Origin: Nipponacmea schrenckii
Lineage: Eukaryota > Mollusca > Gastropoda > Lottiidae
Reading direction: 5' to 3'
DNA: 64,000 nt
NCBI GenBank assembly: GCA_030562195.1
Contig: CM060202.1
Location: 310,001-374,000, forward strand
In this document: positions 21,600-32,454 of the stretch, in pieces
Position numbering within the stretch: position 1 is the first letter of the stretch
Layout: the number at the start of each line of letters is the position of its first letter
Program-made: the position numbers and the translations under genes
Notes under the pieces: generated by a model
What the model was told of the DNA's origin: nothing
Database searches by the model: none
What the model saw: the letters and a program-made list of their open reading frames with translations, nothing else

Positions 21600-23990
21600 T
21601 TCGGGGAAGGGAGGGATTGAATCTCCCAAATGTACAGGCCTAGGGTGGAACAAATATCTTATTGAGAAATTGGGATCTGGATCTGTTGGATGATTTTCTT
21701 CTCTTCTGATCTGAAATTAGAAAAAATAAAATAACTCGCCCGATGGGCGAGGAGTATAGTACCTGTTAAGTACAGATTATTTTTAGTTTGCTATGAACAA
21801 GGTTGTCATTTAAGTTCTGATTTTTTGAATATGCCACTATCATTTTCTGTTTATAGACATGAGGAAATTTCTCTTGAAGACTCTTATAATGGGTTTGAAC
21901 TATCTTACTTGCTTTATTACTGGTTGAATTAAATGGAACTACAAAGGGTGCTTTGCCTACACTGTGGTGAATATTAAGTCCTATGGGTCTTGCTGTATTC
22001 AATGTCTCAATCCAATGGGCTTCTCTAGATTGACGGAATTTGGTAGTTTCATCTTTGGGCAAGTCGTTTTCTATGCGCTCAATTAGGGTTAGGGTGAGAT
22101 CGTCAAGTGAATGGTTGTCAAGATTGAAATGGTTAGAAACAGGCTTGTCTTTTTTTAATTTAATATCTGATCTGTGAGCATTAAAACGAGTGCGTAATTT
22201 GTTCTTTGTTTCCCCGATATATTGTTTGGGACATTTTTTACATGAAATTAAGTATATTACATTCGAGTTTTCACATGTTAGGTGCTCTTGGATCGGGTAT
22301 CTTTTATTCGTAGAGTTACTTAGAAAATAATGCGTTTCTGATATAAAGGGACATGTTTTGCATCTGGTTGACATACATGGGGCACTCCTTAAACCTGGAG
22401 GCACTTCGGCATAAAGTCTATTTTTAGCTGCTAACTGTGCTAATGAGGAATTTTTTATGTTTCGTAAAAATCGTTTAGAGTATCCACGCTCTTTCAGTTT
22501 TGAGAAAACAATAGTACAGGCTTGGTTGAAATCAGAAGACCTTGTGCACATTCGGTGAAATCGCAAAACTTGTGACTTAATTATTCCAGAAAATGTATGT
22601 TTTGGATGAAATGAGCTCTTATGCAAAAGTTGATGAGTGTCGGTTTCTTTGAAATATACTTTAATATCTAATTTATTAGTCTCTGCTATGGAATCTCCTT
22701 TAAAAACAGTAGTATCGAGAAAATCTATGCTTTTGTGACTGACGTTGGCTGTTAGTTTGATGGACGGGTGGTGGTTGTTGAGGATTTCAAAAAATTGCAA
22801 AAATTGTTCTATGCAGTAAGTCCAAACCATGAAAATGTCATCTAAGAAGCGTCCATATAAAAGTGGGTCAAATGGACAAAGGGGTAATACCACACGTTCC
22901 CACTCTGCCATGAAAAGGTTTGCGTATGAAGGGGCGAATCGTTTGCCCATGGCTGTACCTGAGGTTTGTAGATATGTTTTACCATTAAATGTGAAATCAT
23001 TGCGACTAAGACAAATCTCTAAAAGCTGTAGAATTGCATAGTCGGGTCTGTCTGGATCTGGGTTTCTATCAAAAGCTTTGCGAACTGCCATTAGGCCAGT
23101 AGTCAGTTGTGTCCTTAAGGTAGGCTCGATGTTGACATGCTAGTGGTAGTAAGAAGTGATCGATGTATTCTGACACTGCATAAGACTCACTACCACAGTC
23201 AGAGATAATCGGGCGGCCTTTAGGGATTCTATTAGGCATGACCCAATCCTTGGTAGGATTCTTATGAATTTTCGGCAAAGTGTATAAGTGTCTCTCGCGG
23301 CAATCAGGTTACGTAGAAAGATAGTCATATTGTTTCTGTTTTAAATGACTTGTTTTAACTAAGTCGGCAAGAATATTGTTTATCATATAAGCAGTTTCTT
23401 TAAAAATCGGCTCCGGTAAAATTGCATAGTGTTTAGGATTATTCAATTGATGCTCTGCTTCTGCAATATAATCTTCCCTATTTAATATAACGCAACATGA
23501 ACCTTTGTCACTCTTTTTAATTACAATGCTATCGTCTTTTTTAAGTACATTTAATGCTTCACGTTCTACTCGCGTTAGATTAGGCTTCTCGTGTGTTATG
23601 GAAAGATTTGATATTTGGTTATTCATACTTGTAAATACGTTTAATATGTCTGGATGGATAGCGGTTTTAGGTGGTTTCCACATGGATTTAGGAATAAACA
23701 TTGTTCTAGCACCGCGTGGAGGGTGGTTTCGAAAAAAGTATGTGCAACTGAGATTCCGTTGAAATCGTTGAATAGACGGTTGAAGATAATCAAGGTTAGG
23801 TAATTCAGGAGTCGGAATAAATTTAAGTCCACGGTCTAAGACTGAATGCTGGAGGGGTGTGAGAATTTTTCGGCTTAAGTTAACGACGGTTTGGCCTAGC
23901 GGCGGCCTCTCTATATTATTTTTATCCCCAGTAATTAGTTTAAAGACTTACCCGGTGCTTGAAGCTGGTGTATCCAAAACAAGTATATAT
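21600..23990 (-). mobile_element. Penelope-like element copy 2, most complete
   Basis: Contains a frameshifted polyprotein with RT and GIY-YIG endonuclease, and a 3' UTR with a CTCGCCCATCGGGCGAG hairpin. It lies in a head-to-tail series with copies 1 and 3. Upstream it abuts a non-LTR tail at 24018. I found no hammerhead-ribozyme core by eye. Confidence 0.8.
21766..23830 (-). pseudogene. PLE polyprotein: RT plus GIY-YIG endonuclease
   Basis: In order: the N-terminal region VEREALNVLKKDDSIVIKKS then DKGSCCVILNREDY (RT1); MPKIHKNPTKDW...PKGRPIISDCGS; TSGTAMGKRFAPSYANLFMA (RT4/5-type block); YGRFLDDIFMVW (catalytic DD); FLDTTVF. A C-terminal domain follows with CKTCPFI, then NVIYLISCKKCPKQYIGETK and LRTRFNAHR, which is the GIY-YIG endonuclease preceded by its Cys motif. 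Frameshifts near 23290 and 23080 break the ORF; the last 441 codons are open. This is the Penelope/Poseidon/Neptune-type arrangement with endonuclease, which primes reverse transcription at nicked chromosomal DNA. Confidence 0.85.
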
Positions 23991-24017
23991 TGTTGGCTGT
24001 TTCCGGAGACCAATGAA

Positions 24018-24115
24018 GATAATAATAATAATAATAATAAACTCTTTATTTTACATGGGTCAGAATTAGGCCCAATACACAAGGACATGGTCCTGTCTCA
24101 CATTCAGCCCATGAA
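24018..24115 (-). repeat. 3' tail of non-LTR retrotransposon or SINE, second copy
   Basis: (AAT)n followed by AACTCTTTATTTTACATGGG and CAGAATTAGGCCCAATACAC. Nearly the same as 2411-2505. Confidence 0.6.
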
Positions 24116-24345
24116 GATTATCAACTGGTTCGAATTCTTCTTCGTAGGGTGACAGGATTGTTGCGTTCTCAGTGTCGGAGTTCATCATCATATCGTTGAA
24201 TGTCTTAAGATTCTGCTGGGCTGTCTTAGAGATTTTATTAGAGATAGGTATACATGAGAAGATGATCTTGGAGCTAGGAAAGGTTTGGTTGGCTGTGGAA
24301 ATTAAAAACTTACAGAAGGAAGAGAGGTCGACCGAACCTGGGTCA
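24116..24345 (-). CDS. Unrecognised coding-like fragment upstream of the tail
   Basis: The minus frame reads DLSSFCKFLISTANQTFPSS then KIIFSCIPISNK, running to GLNVRQDHVLVYWA at the tail. The alternation of secondary-structure-like segments resembles a hydrolase (SGNH-like) fold fragment, but there is no catalytic motif. It is probably the 3' coding end of the element whose tail follows. Low confidence. Confidence 0.3.
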
Positions 24346-24472
24346 CGTGGTGAACTTGTGAACGCGATAGAGACTACAGTTTTCATCGGATTTAAATTAA
24401 ACTTTCTGTGATAATTAATATTGATGAGATCTCGGACAAGTTCGAAATTGGCGATTTTCGATGAACGGTTTT

Positions 24473-25558
24473 TGATTTCGGGGAAGGGAGGGATTGAATC
24501 TCCCAAATGTACAGGCCTAGGGTGGAACAAATATCTTATTGAGAAATCGGGATCTGGATCTGTTGGATGATTTTCTTCTCTTCTGATCTGAAATTAGAAA
24601 AAAATAAAATAACTCGCCCGATGGGCGAGTAGTATAGTACCTGTTAAGTACAGATTATTTTTAGTTTGCTATGAACAAGGTTGTCATTTAAGTTCTGATT
24701 TTTTGAATATGCCACTATCATTTTCTGTTTATAGACATGAGGAAATTTCTCTTGAAGACTCTTATAATGGGTTTGAACTATCTTACTTGCTTTATTACTG
24801 GTTGTATTAAATGGAACTACAAAGGGTGCTATGCCTACACTGTGGTGAATATTAAGTCCTATGGGTCTTGCTGTATTCAATGTCTCAATCCAATGGGCTT
24901 CCCTAGATTGACGGAATTTGGTAGTTTCATCTTCGGGCAAGTCGATTTCTATGCGCTCAATTGGGGTTAGGGTGAGATCGTCAAGTGAATGGTCGTCAAG
25001 ATTGAAATGATTAGAAACAGGCTTGTCTTTTTTTAATTTAATATCTGATCTGTGAGCATTAAAACGAGTGCGTAATTTGTTCTTTGTTTCCCCGATATAT
25101 TGTTTGGGACATTTTTTACATGAAATTAAGTATATTACATTCGAGTTTTCACATGTTAGGTGCTCTTGGATCGGGTATCTTTTATTCGTAGAGTTACTTT
25201 GAAAATAATGCGTTTCTGATATAAAGGGACATGTTTTGCATCTGGTTGACATACATGGGGCACTCCTTAAACCTGGAGGCCCTTCGGCATAAAGTCTATT
25301 TTTAGCTGCTAACTGTGCTAATGTGGAATTTTTTATGTTTCGTAAAAATCGTTTAGAGTATCCACGCTCTTTCAGTTTTGAGAAAACAATCGTACAGGCT
25401 TGGTTGAAATCAGAAGGCCTTGTGCAAATTCGGTGAAATCGTAAAACTTGTGACTTAATAATTCCAGAAAATGTATGTTTTGGATGAAATGAGCTCTTAT
25501 GCAAAAGTTGATGAGTGTCGGTTTCTTTGAAATATACTTTAATATCTAATTTATTAGT
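24473..25558 (-). pseudogene. PLE copy 3 (C-terminal half)
   Basis: An open frame of 286 codons (24644-25504) identical to copy 2 apart from scattered substitutions (for example AEGPPGL versus AEVPPGL). It contains the GIY-YIG domain but no RT palm. The 5' end is truncated at 25558 into Pearl-like sequence. Its 3' side carries the same Pearl junction as the other two copies (24360-24472). Confidence 0.8.
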
Positions 25559-25935
25559 TCTTTTATTGCACCTACAATCAAATGAGTCAAGGGCAATAAT
25601 TCAAAAAACGTCATTTTCGAACTTGACTGCCGTGTTATCAATTCCAATGCTCACACCAAGTTTCATTTAAATACATTTAAAATTGTAGCTTTATTGTGCC
25701 TACAACAAATATAAAGGCAGGGGCAATAACTCAAAAAACGTTCATCGAAAAATCATTTAAAAATCGAACTTGACCGCCGTTTTAGCAATTCTAATCCTCA
25801 CACCAAGTTTTATTCGAATCAATTGAAAATTGTATAGCTTCTATTGTGTCTACAACAAATGTTGACGGAAAGACCGACGGACAGGGACGACGACAATATA
25901 CGTCCACATATTCATGTTGGCCTGACTGGTAATAA
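25559..25935. mobile_element. Pearl-like element, truncated
   Basis: Monomers with TCAAGGGCAATAATTC and CCAATGCTCACACCAAGTTT, then GACGGAAAGACCGACGGACA and CAATATACGTCCACATATTC. It stops without the full GGGCGTATAAAAA end. Confidence 0.6.
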
Positions 25936-26507
25936 ACATCATCCCGACAGAATTACAATAATAAATCCTAATTATAACAATGAGGTCAATTCACTGTACA
26001 ACAAGAGAAATCTCCACCCGAAATAGGTCTTTCATAATAAAACTTCTACTGTTATCAATTGTCTTGTTTTTTTAGATAAAGCTGGAGTAAATGTGTGTTT
26101 CATTGTCCGTCAACGAGATCAAACTCTAAAGATGGTGCATGCATTTTTTTTCAGTTATAATAAGTATGATGTTAATTAAAGAGAACGAGGCATGGTCGGG
26201 CATAACGATGTGTATTAAGTCTATCGCAAATTCTTCAAATATTGAACCACCAGCAACTGATATTGCTTCCCAAAGGAATCACACATTGCAAACCTTTAAA
26301 GCAGTTTGTGGGTAAGTTATTTTCGAACAATTCTCTTTTGAAATTCAGACAATTGTGAATTTTTCTACATTGATAAGACATATTTGAATTTTCAGCTTGA
26401 ATTTCTTCAATATGAACAAATCTCTGAGTTTCTTGGTCTTATTTATGACAATTAAACTAAATGGTTTTAAAATGTTTTGACTATGAACGCATATTGATTC
26501 CTTCAAA
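25936..26507. other. No recognisable gene
   Basis: AT-rich flank running into the assembly gap. Confidence 0.35.
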
Positions 26508-27007
26508 NNNNNNNNNNNNNNNNNNNNNNNNNNNNNNNNNNNNNNNNNNNNNNNNNNNNNNNNNNNNNNNNNNNNNNNNNNNNNNNNNNNNNNNNNNNNN
26601 NNNNNNNNNNNNNNNNNNNNNNNNNNNNNNNNNNNNNNNNNNNNNNNNNNNNNNNNNNNNNNNNNNNNNNNNNNNNNNNNNNNNNNNNNNNNNNNNNNNN
26701 NNNNNNNNNNNNNNNNNNNNNNNNNNNNNNNNNNNNNNNNNNNNNNNNNNNNNNNNNNNNNNNNNNNNNNNNNNNNNNNNNNNNNNNNNNNNNNNNNNNN
26801 NNNNNNNNNNNNNNNNNNNNNNNNNNNNNNNNNNNNNNNNNNNNNNNNNNNNNNNNNNNNNNNNNNNNNNNNNNNNNNNNNNNNNNNNNNNNNNNNNNNN
26901 NNNNNNNNNNNNNNNNNNNNNNNNNNNNNNNNNNNNNNNNNNNNNNNNNNNNNNNNNNNNNNNNNNNNNNNNNNNNNNNNNNNNNNNNNNNNNNNNNNNN
27001 NNNNNNN
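26508..27007. other. Assembly gap (500 N)
   Basis: Exactly 500 N, probably a placeholder of unknown true size. It hides the left end of Polinton copy H. Confidence 0.95.
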
Positions 27008-27553
27008 GAATTGACTACACAGAATTTACAAGATGTCATGATACGTAAACAAAAAGAGTTAGAAGAAGAATTCAATCATTACAAACAGTTAACAAAATGT
27101 TTGGCTAAGATAGACACTTATTTTAAAACTATAAATGTTATATCAGCTTGTTTGATAACATCAGCAACCTCTGTAACAGCGAGTATTTCTCTGCCAATAT
27201 TTATTCCAGCTATCTTAGGAGCTCCGACAACGATTCAAACATCGTCATGTGGTTTAATTACTATTGGGTTTGCCTCTAAAACGAAATTATATTACAAAAC
27301 CATATCAAATTTAATACAAACATATTTGGATGAATTATTCATCTTTTTCGAAGGAGGTAAATCTGACAAAATTATTACCATAGAATAACTCGAAGAATTT
27401 AATGAAATATTCGATGAATTGAGACCAAAAATTGAACACATTAAAACATAATATAAAATATCGAAAAAGAACATGAAGAATATAATAACAAATAAATTAT
27501 TCGATAAAATGGTTACTAATATAATTGATGATTTTAAAGGTTTCAATGGTTAA
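27008..27553 (+). pseudogene. Predicted membrane/coil region upstream of PolB, Polinton H
   Basis: The frame opens at the gap edge with a charged helix (RKQKELEEEFNHYKQLTKCL), then two long apolar segments (ACLITSATSVTASISLPIFI and the following ILGAPTTIQTSSCGLITIGF), then a charged helix (LDELFIFFEGGKSDK). Two more in-frame stops separate it from the PolB N-terminal region, which is in the same frame. A charged helix plus a hydrophobic pair upstream of PolB is seen in some adintovirus-like elements. Function unknown. Confidence 0.45.
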
Positions 27554-28375
27554 ATTGAAATTAATGGACAAATTTTCGAAGATGGTAAATTCAAACAAAA
27601 TATGAATTTAGCTTTCTTTAATGTGGCGATGATTAGAAGAGTTGTCGATAATGTGAGTGAAAAATCAGATAGTTCAGATTGGTATTTTACTGGTGATATA
27701 ATATATCGTACAGACAATTTCAAACCAATCAAAAGATCAAACGTAGGAAAAGGAACGCAACTGCTATTTACCATCAAAGAATACGTTGGAGAATATTGTT
27801 ATATTCCAACTGACGGAGCTTGTTTTATCAAGTGTGTAAAACTGTTTTAAAACTTGATTTGACAAAAGAGTTCAACGATTTTATTTATTCCTATTCAAAA
27901 CATAACAGAAATGGAATCATGACTCAAGCTCGAATCGGGGAATTCAATGAAAAAAATAAAACTTCGTCTCAAATTTATAATCTTAAAGATAGTCATTTAC
28001 ATCCCAGAAAAAAAATAAACACTCCATTAGAATGGATTTTGTATTTACACAATGATCATTTCTGTTTGATAAAAAGAGATAACAAAAGTTTGGGAATAAA
28101 GGAAATAAAAGATAACTATGAACAAGTATGAAAGTCCTGTGTTAAAGTCGAATATAGCCCAATTCCAAACCTGAAACTTTTTACGCTGGGATTCCGAGAT
28201 GTATACAGAAAAAGAAACTGGTAAAACAATATATTAGACAGAAAATAAATGGACTTTTTCCAAATCTAAAACCAACAGACAATGTTCCTGAAGAATTTTA
28301 TGAAAAAATAATGAATCTAGTTTACATATTTGTAGGGACAGATTGCATAGACCAAATGTTGAAACATTTAGGACA
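27554..28375 (+). pseudogene. Protein-primed DNA polymerase B, N-terminal half, Polinton H
   Basis: Reads VAMIRRVVDNVSE, GKGTQLLFTIKEYVGEYCYI and PTDGACFIKC, then after a frameshift near 27835 DFIYSYSKHNRNGIMTQARI and LEWILYLHNDHFCLIK. After another break it reads GTDCIDQMLKHLG. This order matches the N-terminal region of Maverick/Polinton PolB. The gene stops at the AGGACA target duplication (28370-28375), where the nested element begins. The remainder is found from 39903. Several stops and shifts: not functional. Confidence 0.75.
28370..28375. repeat. 6-bp target site duplication, left copy
   Basis: AGGACA directly before the left terminal repeat; the same six bases follow the right terminal repeat at 39897-39902. 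Six bp is the known Polinton duplication length. Confidence 0.9.
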
Positions 28376-28872
28376 AGTAGTATAAGTACATTCAGATTTA
28401 CGGCACCCAATGCGCATGCACTAGATTTACAGCAGGGTATATTCCTTAATTAGATTTATAGCATGTTTAGGTGTATAAGTAATTAATATTCCTTTAACAT
28501 CTCTATTTCCTTGGCATTGGTTGCCGTAAATTTAAATGTATTACGAAGCAATTCCTCTTTTAATAAACTTTAAATAAAACATTGCAGTCAATGAAAATGG
28601 GATAGATTTCCAGCAGGGTATGCTTATTATACAGCACCTCTAAGTGTAAATTGTAAGCAATTAGATTTACACCACCTCTAACTGTAAAATGTAAGCAATT
28701 AGATTACCAAATCTCTAACATCTACCTTGGGATTAGATTTGCAGCATGTATAGATTTTAACGTCTACCTTGGCGTAATAATGTAAGCGATTCAAAATATA
28801 TGTTACTAAAAAAATGTCTTAAATAAACGTGCAGTCGACGAGTTATATCGGGTCGGGAGACATTCAAACCGG
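28376..28872 (+). repeat. Left terminal inverted repeat of Polinton I
   Basis: Matches the reverse complement of 39094-39896 down to GGGAGACATTCAAA. It contains iterated AGATTTACAGC/AGATTTATAGC-type motifs. Because the repeat runs into a gene, its inner end (28815-28872) carries a broken copy of the PLA2-like start (ATGTCTTAAATAAACGTG, with TAA as third codon). Confidence 0.85.
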
Positions 28873-28899
28873 TTTGGCGAGAAACATCTGCCGAGTCAG

Positions 28900-28975
28900 T
28901 GAGTATATATAACCACCCCGCCTTAGTTTAGTTTAGTTTAATACTTGGACGTGCAGTCTGTTTCATCTTATAAAA
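28900..28975 (+). promoter_or_regulatory. TATA-containing promoter region of the early gene
   Basis: GTATATATAACC (about 28901-28912) lies ~65 bp upstream of ATG 28976 and just inside the terminal repeat, followed by a (TTTAG)n run. Position and sequence fit a core promoter; not proven. Confidence 0.45.
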
Positions 28976-29585
28976 ATGTCGAAGACGGAGGAACGAATGA
29001 ACGTGGATAATGACGGCAATCCAGAAGGGGATATTAGTGAACTGATTGATTTACATATGACCTATCATAAGGAAAGATTTGAGTATTTGAGGACTTTAAA
29101 AGAAAAACTTTTGGACCAGGGATTAGGAAGTGCCGAGTTATATCATAAAAATACGGTTCGAAAACTATTAAAAAAACGAAAAACATTGACTTTAACCCTA
29201 AGCCTTCATCCTTCAAACTGAGAAGTTGTATATGTGAAACAGAAATACTTGTGAGACAAGATGGTTTTGATTATAAAACCAATGAAGAGAAAGCAGTGAT
29301 CGAGAATCTGATAAAATGTGACACTAATGTAAAACAGGATCATAGTCGGACAATTAAAGCATATGTCATATATGGTTTTGGCTGGAAAGACTGTAATTGT
29401 TAAACTTTGGAAGGTTTAACTCTTTCGTTAAAGCCGCTTTAATAATTTCTGTAACTTGGAATCAAAAGTTAAGAAAACTGGCCAAACTGTTCACTCAATG
29501 TAAAAAACTACAAAATCTAACTCTACCAATATCAAAATTGCTTGGAATGTTACCAAAAATCAAACAAGGTTTAAAAAACTAATCC
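28976..29585 (+). pseudogene. Unrecognised accessory gene of Polinton I
   Basis: Begins MSKTEERMNVDNDGNPEGDI with a helical charged stretch (MTYHKERFEYLRTLKEKLLD). It then continues in other frames as FKLRSCICETEILVRQDGFD, KAVIENLIKCDTNVKQDHSR, WKDCNC, and a final basic-hydrophobic part LRKLAKLFTQCKKLQNLTLP. Several paired cysteines are present. The position right inside the left terminal repeat is where adintovirus-like elements carry variable early genes. I recognise no family. A related stretch may lie at 46467-46649 in copy C. Confidence 0.4.
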
Positions 29586-29799
29586 AGAAGAAAAAAGTTT
29601 GGAGTAAAGGTAAGTTCGTGTCAATATAATTTCATTCAATAAACTAAATAACACTATTGATAATAGAAACAGGTGGCTGGATATATTGTTAACGATTCGT
29701 TGTTCATGAATATGTTTTGTGGTTTAATATAGAAAAGTAATTTGTTAGTCACATTATTCTGTTTTTTTATACTTTCAGGTTAAGTGGTAAACATTCGAC

Positions 29800-30200
29800 A
29801 CACAGCATAATGTCACGCGTGTTTGATCAGTATAAAAGTAGTAGAGAGGCGTACTATAGTACTCTTTTCAATCATGCGCAGATGAATAGCAACCAAATAA
29901 CAATATTCATAACTAACGAGAGGTACTATAGTACGCTTTTCGATCATGCGCAGTTGGATAGAACTACAACATCCGTCACTGACGTATCATCACTTGCGCA
30001 GATGAATAGCAACCAAATAACAACATTCATAACTAACGTGACGTACTGATAGTACGCTTTTCGATCATGCGCAATTGAGAAAACTATTAATAATGTGTTT
30101 GTAACTCTATGACAAAATTTATGTATATATGTGTTTGATCGATCAATTACCTTCCGACATGAGGCGTTTTTCGATCATGCGCAGTTGGAAAGAACATGTT
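29800..30200 (+). promoter_or_regulatory. Repeated GATCATGCGCAGTTG motifs upstream of late genes, copy I
   Basis: At least four copies of (G/A)ATCATGCGCA (29870, 29942, 30062, 30172) alternate with GATGAATAGCAACCAAATAA (two copies) and ACTATAGTACG-type palindromes. Related arrays occur at 45840-46095 (inverted, copy H) and 46905-47045 (copy C), always before the late genes. The ATGCGCA core resembles an NRF1 half site, suggesting host-factor-driven late transcription (inference). Confidence 0.6.
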
Positions 30201-30266
30201 TGTAACGTCTGTTTGTATTTATACTAATAAAATTCTTTTTTTTATCAAATCTTCTGTATTTAAAAT

Positions 30267-30535
30267 ATGGGGTTGATTTTAAAGCACGAAGAAGAAAAGT
30301 ACACCGGCGATGGGTTCTTATCTGGATTGATACATCCTTCGTAACCATGAACAAAGACCTTATATCCTCGGGATCCAAATCGATCTCGTCAGTTGGAGAG
30401 GCTGCGAGTGCCATATATAAAACTGTCCAACAAAAAAACGAGTTAGACGAGTTGCGCAAAATTAGAGAACTGAGACTAAAAGCAAGACAAAAACAAGAAG
30501 GTGAAGGATTCAAAGTGTTGGGATAAGGTCTAAAT
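30267..30535 (+). pseudogene. Small late virion-type protein, Polinton I
   Basis: MGLILKHEEEKYTGDGFLSG, then after a frameshift SKSISSVGEAASAIYKTVQQ, KNELDELRKIRELRLKARQK and GEGFKVLG. The same order is found before MCP in copies H and C. A short glycine-rich N terminus plus a basic helix suggests a minor virion or core protein; no exact family. Confidence 0.5.
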
Positions 30536-30548
30536 CCTGTTATTAAAA

Positions 30549-31760
30549 ATGACAAAATCCGATCCAATCTTCCAACTTTATGAACCAATAGAATATACAT
30601 TCAATAAGAAAAAAGAAGATTACATCATTATATCTCCAACGGTTGGGTCAGAATCTCAGATAAACGATGAGGGTATGGTCACATTTGAAATCAATTCGTT
30701 GTCCAATTGGCTACTTCTTTCCGACGCTTAATTCGGCTGTGATTTCAAAATTAAAGACGGAACTCCCAATCAAAAACAGAGTACCGCAGTAAAATGTAAC
30801 ATTAGAAAATAATTTCTTCCCCTCTTTATTCAGCGAAATGGTTTTAGAAGCCGGTTCAAATATATTTGAAACAATCAAACACCCAGGTGAGTTTGACACT
30901 ATGTTGAAAACTCTTCTTTTTCCCAAAAATTATGCTACAGCATCAGGTTTGATACCAGACACGGGAGATGGGGAAATACAATCTCATCAAGCAAATTTAC
31001 AAGCGAACGAAAACCTGGCGGTAGTTAGAACTACTGTTAACAATTTGATCAATATCACAAATTTTCAAAATAATGAAGATAATAAACAGAGGGTTGTATT
31101 TTGCAATAAACCTATTGATAGAAATAGCTATGGGTCTTAAATCAACTGAAATTTATATCCCCTCTTTGGACACAGAAAAGTGTACAATGGTCTACCCTTC
31201 AAATTTCATCTCGAAAGATAAATAAATAACGATAGAATATTTTATGGCGAAAACAATTCAAATGCTAAATTAGAAATAACCGACATTCAATTATACGTGC
31301 CAGTAATAACCCCAACAATCGAAGTAGAAACGAGACTTCTTAGTACATGAAAAGTAGTTTGAAAAAGATATCGATATAGCATTGTTAAGAAGAATACGAT
31401 TGGATCGATGACCATCATAGGGGAGAATTTCACGTGGCAAGAGACGAATACCACAAAACCAGCGAGATATTTAAAACTTGGTTTCAAAAATCTTTCAGAT
31501 TCACAAACGAACAACAACAACCTTTTAAAGTAACCTGTGACAATTTTGGAGATCCTAAAATAAAAAGGGTTCAAGTCAGATTAAATTCCGATTCATATCC
31601 TAACCTCCCGTCAAAAATAGATCATGACACGAAAGACTTTAATGAATTATATAGAAACTATAAAATTATGAGCGAATTATTTGGAAATATACCACAGTTT
31701 AATTATTTCGATTTTATTTTAAATTTTCTTATATTTTGTTTTGATCTCTCCGCTCTTTAA
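30549..31760 (+). pseudogene. Major capsid protein (double jelly-roll), Polinton I
   Basis: MTKSDPIFQLYEPIEYTF...VTFEINSLSNWLLLSDA, FSEMVLEAGSNIFETIKHPG, EFDTMLKTLLFPKNYATASG and LIPDTGDGEIQS, ending NYKIMSELFGNIPQF. The same blocks occur in the other two copies. They match the Polinton PY/major capsid (hexon-like) protein. Stops at 30729 and later plus frameshifts disrupt it. The start ATG is shared in context with copies H and C. Confidence 0.75.
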
Positions 31761-31875
31761 GAAGATTTGTTCAAAACAGGCGTACAGTTATCTGTATACC
31801 TTGAAAAAAACTGCTGGAGATATGGTAGGGTATTGTCTCTTGTTAGAGGAATCACGGATCGAAAGATGAATATAA

Positions 31876-32442
31876 TTGAATAAAAATTTTATCTTTAAAA
31901 ATGAAACCAGAAAGTTTAGTGGATTGGAATCCATCAAAAATAAGAAACCGAAAACAATCACTTATAATGGTGTGAAGATACACATTTCCCAATCGGTGAT
32001 AAAAAAACTAAAAAATCATAAAGTACTGGACAATTACAATGAAATAGACAAGCAAGCTAAAGAAGGTGGATTTTTGTTTCTTCTCCCATTAATTTTCGGA
32101 GGATTAGCAGCTGCTGGTGCTGTTGCCGGTGGAGCGAATGGTATAGCTAAGGCGGTATATGCGAAAAAAGCTGAAGACGATGAAGCCAGAGAAAAACGTA
32201 GACATAATTTAGAAATGGAAAAACTAGCAAAAGGTTCCCGTATCAAGGATATCTTAGCCAGCGTCAAACAATTGAATCACGCCACGAAGAAAACGTTAAA
32301 CGAAGGTTTGTCTAAGTTAATTGATCAAATCGATACGGGTGAAAATGAGATTAAAAAAGATGGAGAGGGATTAATACTTAAACACATTCGCAGTGGTGAT
32401 GGTTTTCATCTTTCGAAATACAAAGGAGACGGTATTGTATGA
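31876..32442 (+). CDS. Minor virion protein with glycine-rich hydrophobic segment, Polinton I
   Basis: 188 residues, intact. The basic N terminus is followed by GGFLFLLPLIFGGLAAAGAV and AGGANGIAKAV, then a highly charged helix (KKAEDDEAREKRRHNLEMEK), and ends GDGFHLSKYKGDGIV. The GGFL...G...A/G-rich plus basic layout resembles the pX/mu-like or core-associated proteins of adintoviruses and Polintons. It lies between MCP and ATPase. One of few intact ORFs in the cluster. Copies H and C retain only the C-terminal IRSGDG...LSKY end. Confidence 0.6.
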   Translation: MNKNFIFKNETRKFSGLESIKNKKPKTITYNGVKIHISQSVIKKLKNHKVLDNYNEIDKQAKEGGFLFLLPLIFGGLAAAGAVAGGANGIAKAVYAKKAEDDEAREKRRHNLEMEKLAKGSRIKDILASVKQLNHATKKTLNEGLSKLIDQIDTGENEIKKDGEGLILKHIRSGDGFHLSKYKGDGIV

Positions 32443-32454
32443 AATCTTCATTAA

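Noticed and set aside
21600..21770. Hammerhead ribozyme in the PLE 3' region
   Set aside because: A GGCGAG hairpin is visible but no CTGATGA...GAAA core could be found by eye on either strand.
26461..27075. Long ORFs of unknown residues
   Set aside because: They run through the 500-N gap and have no content.
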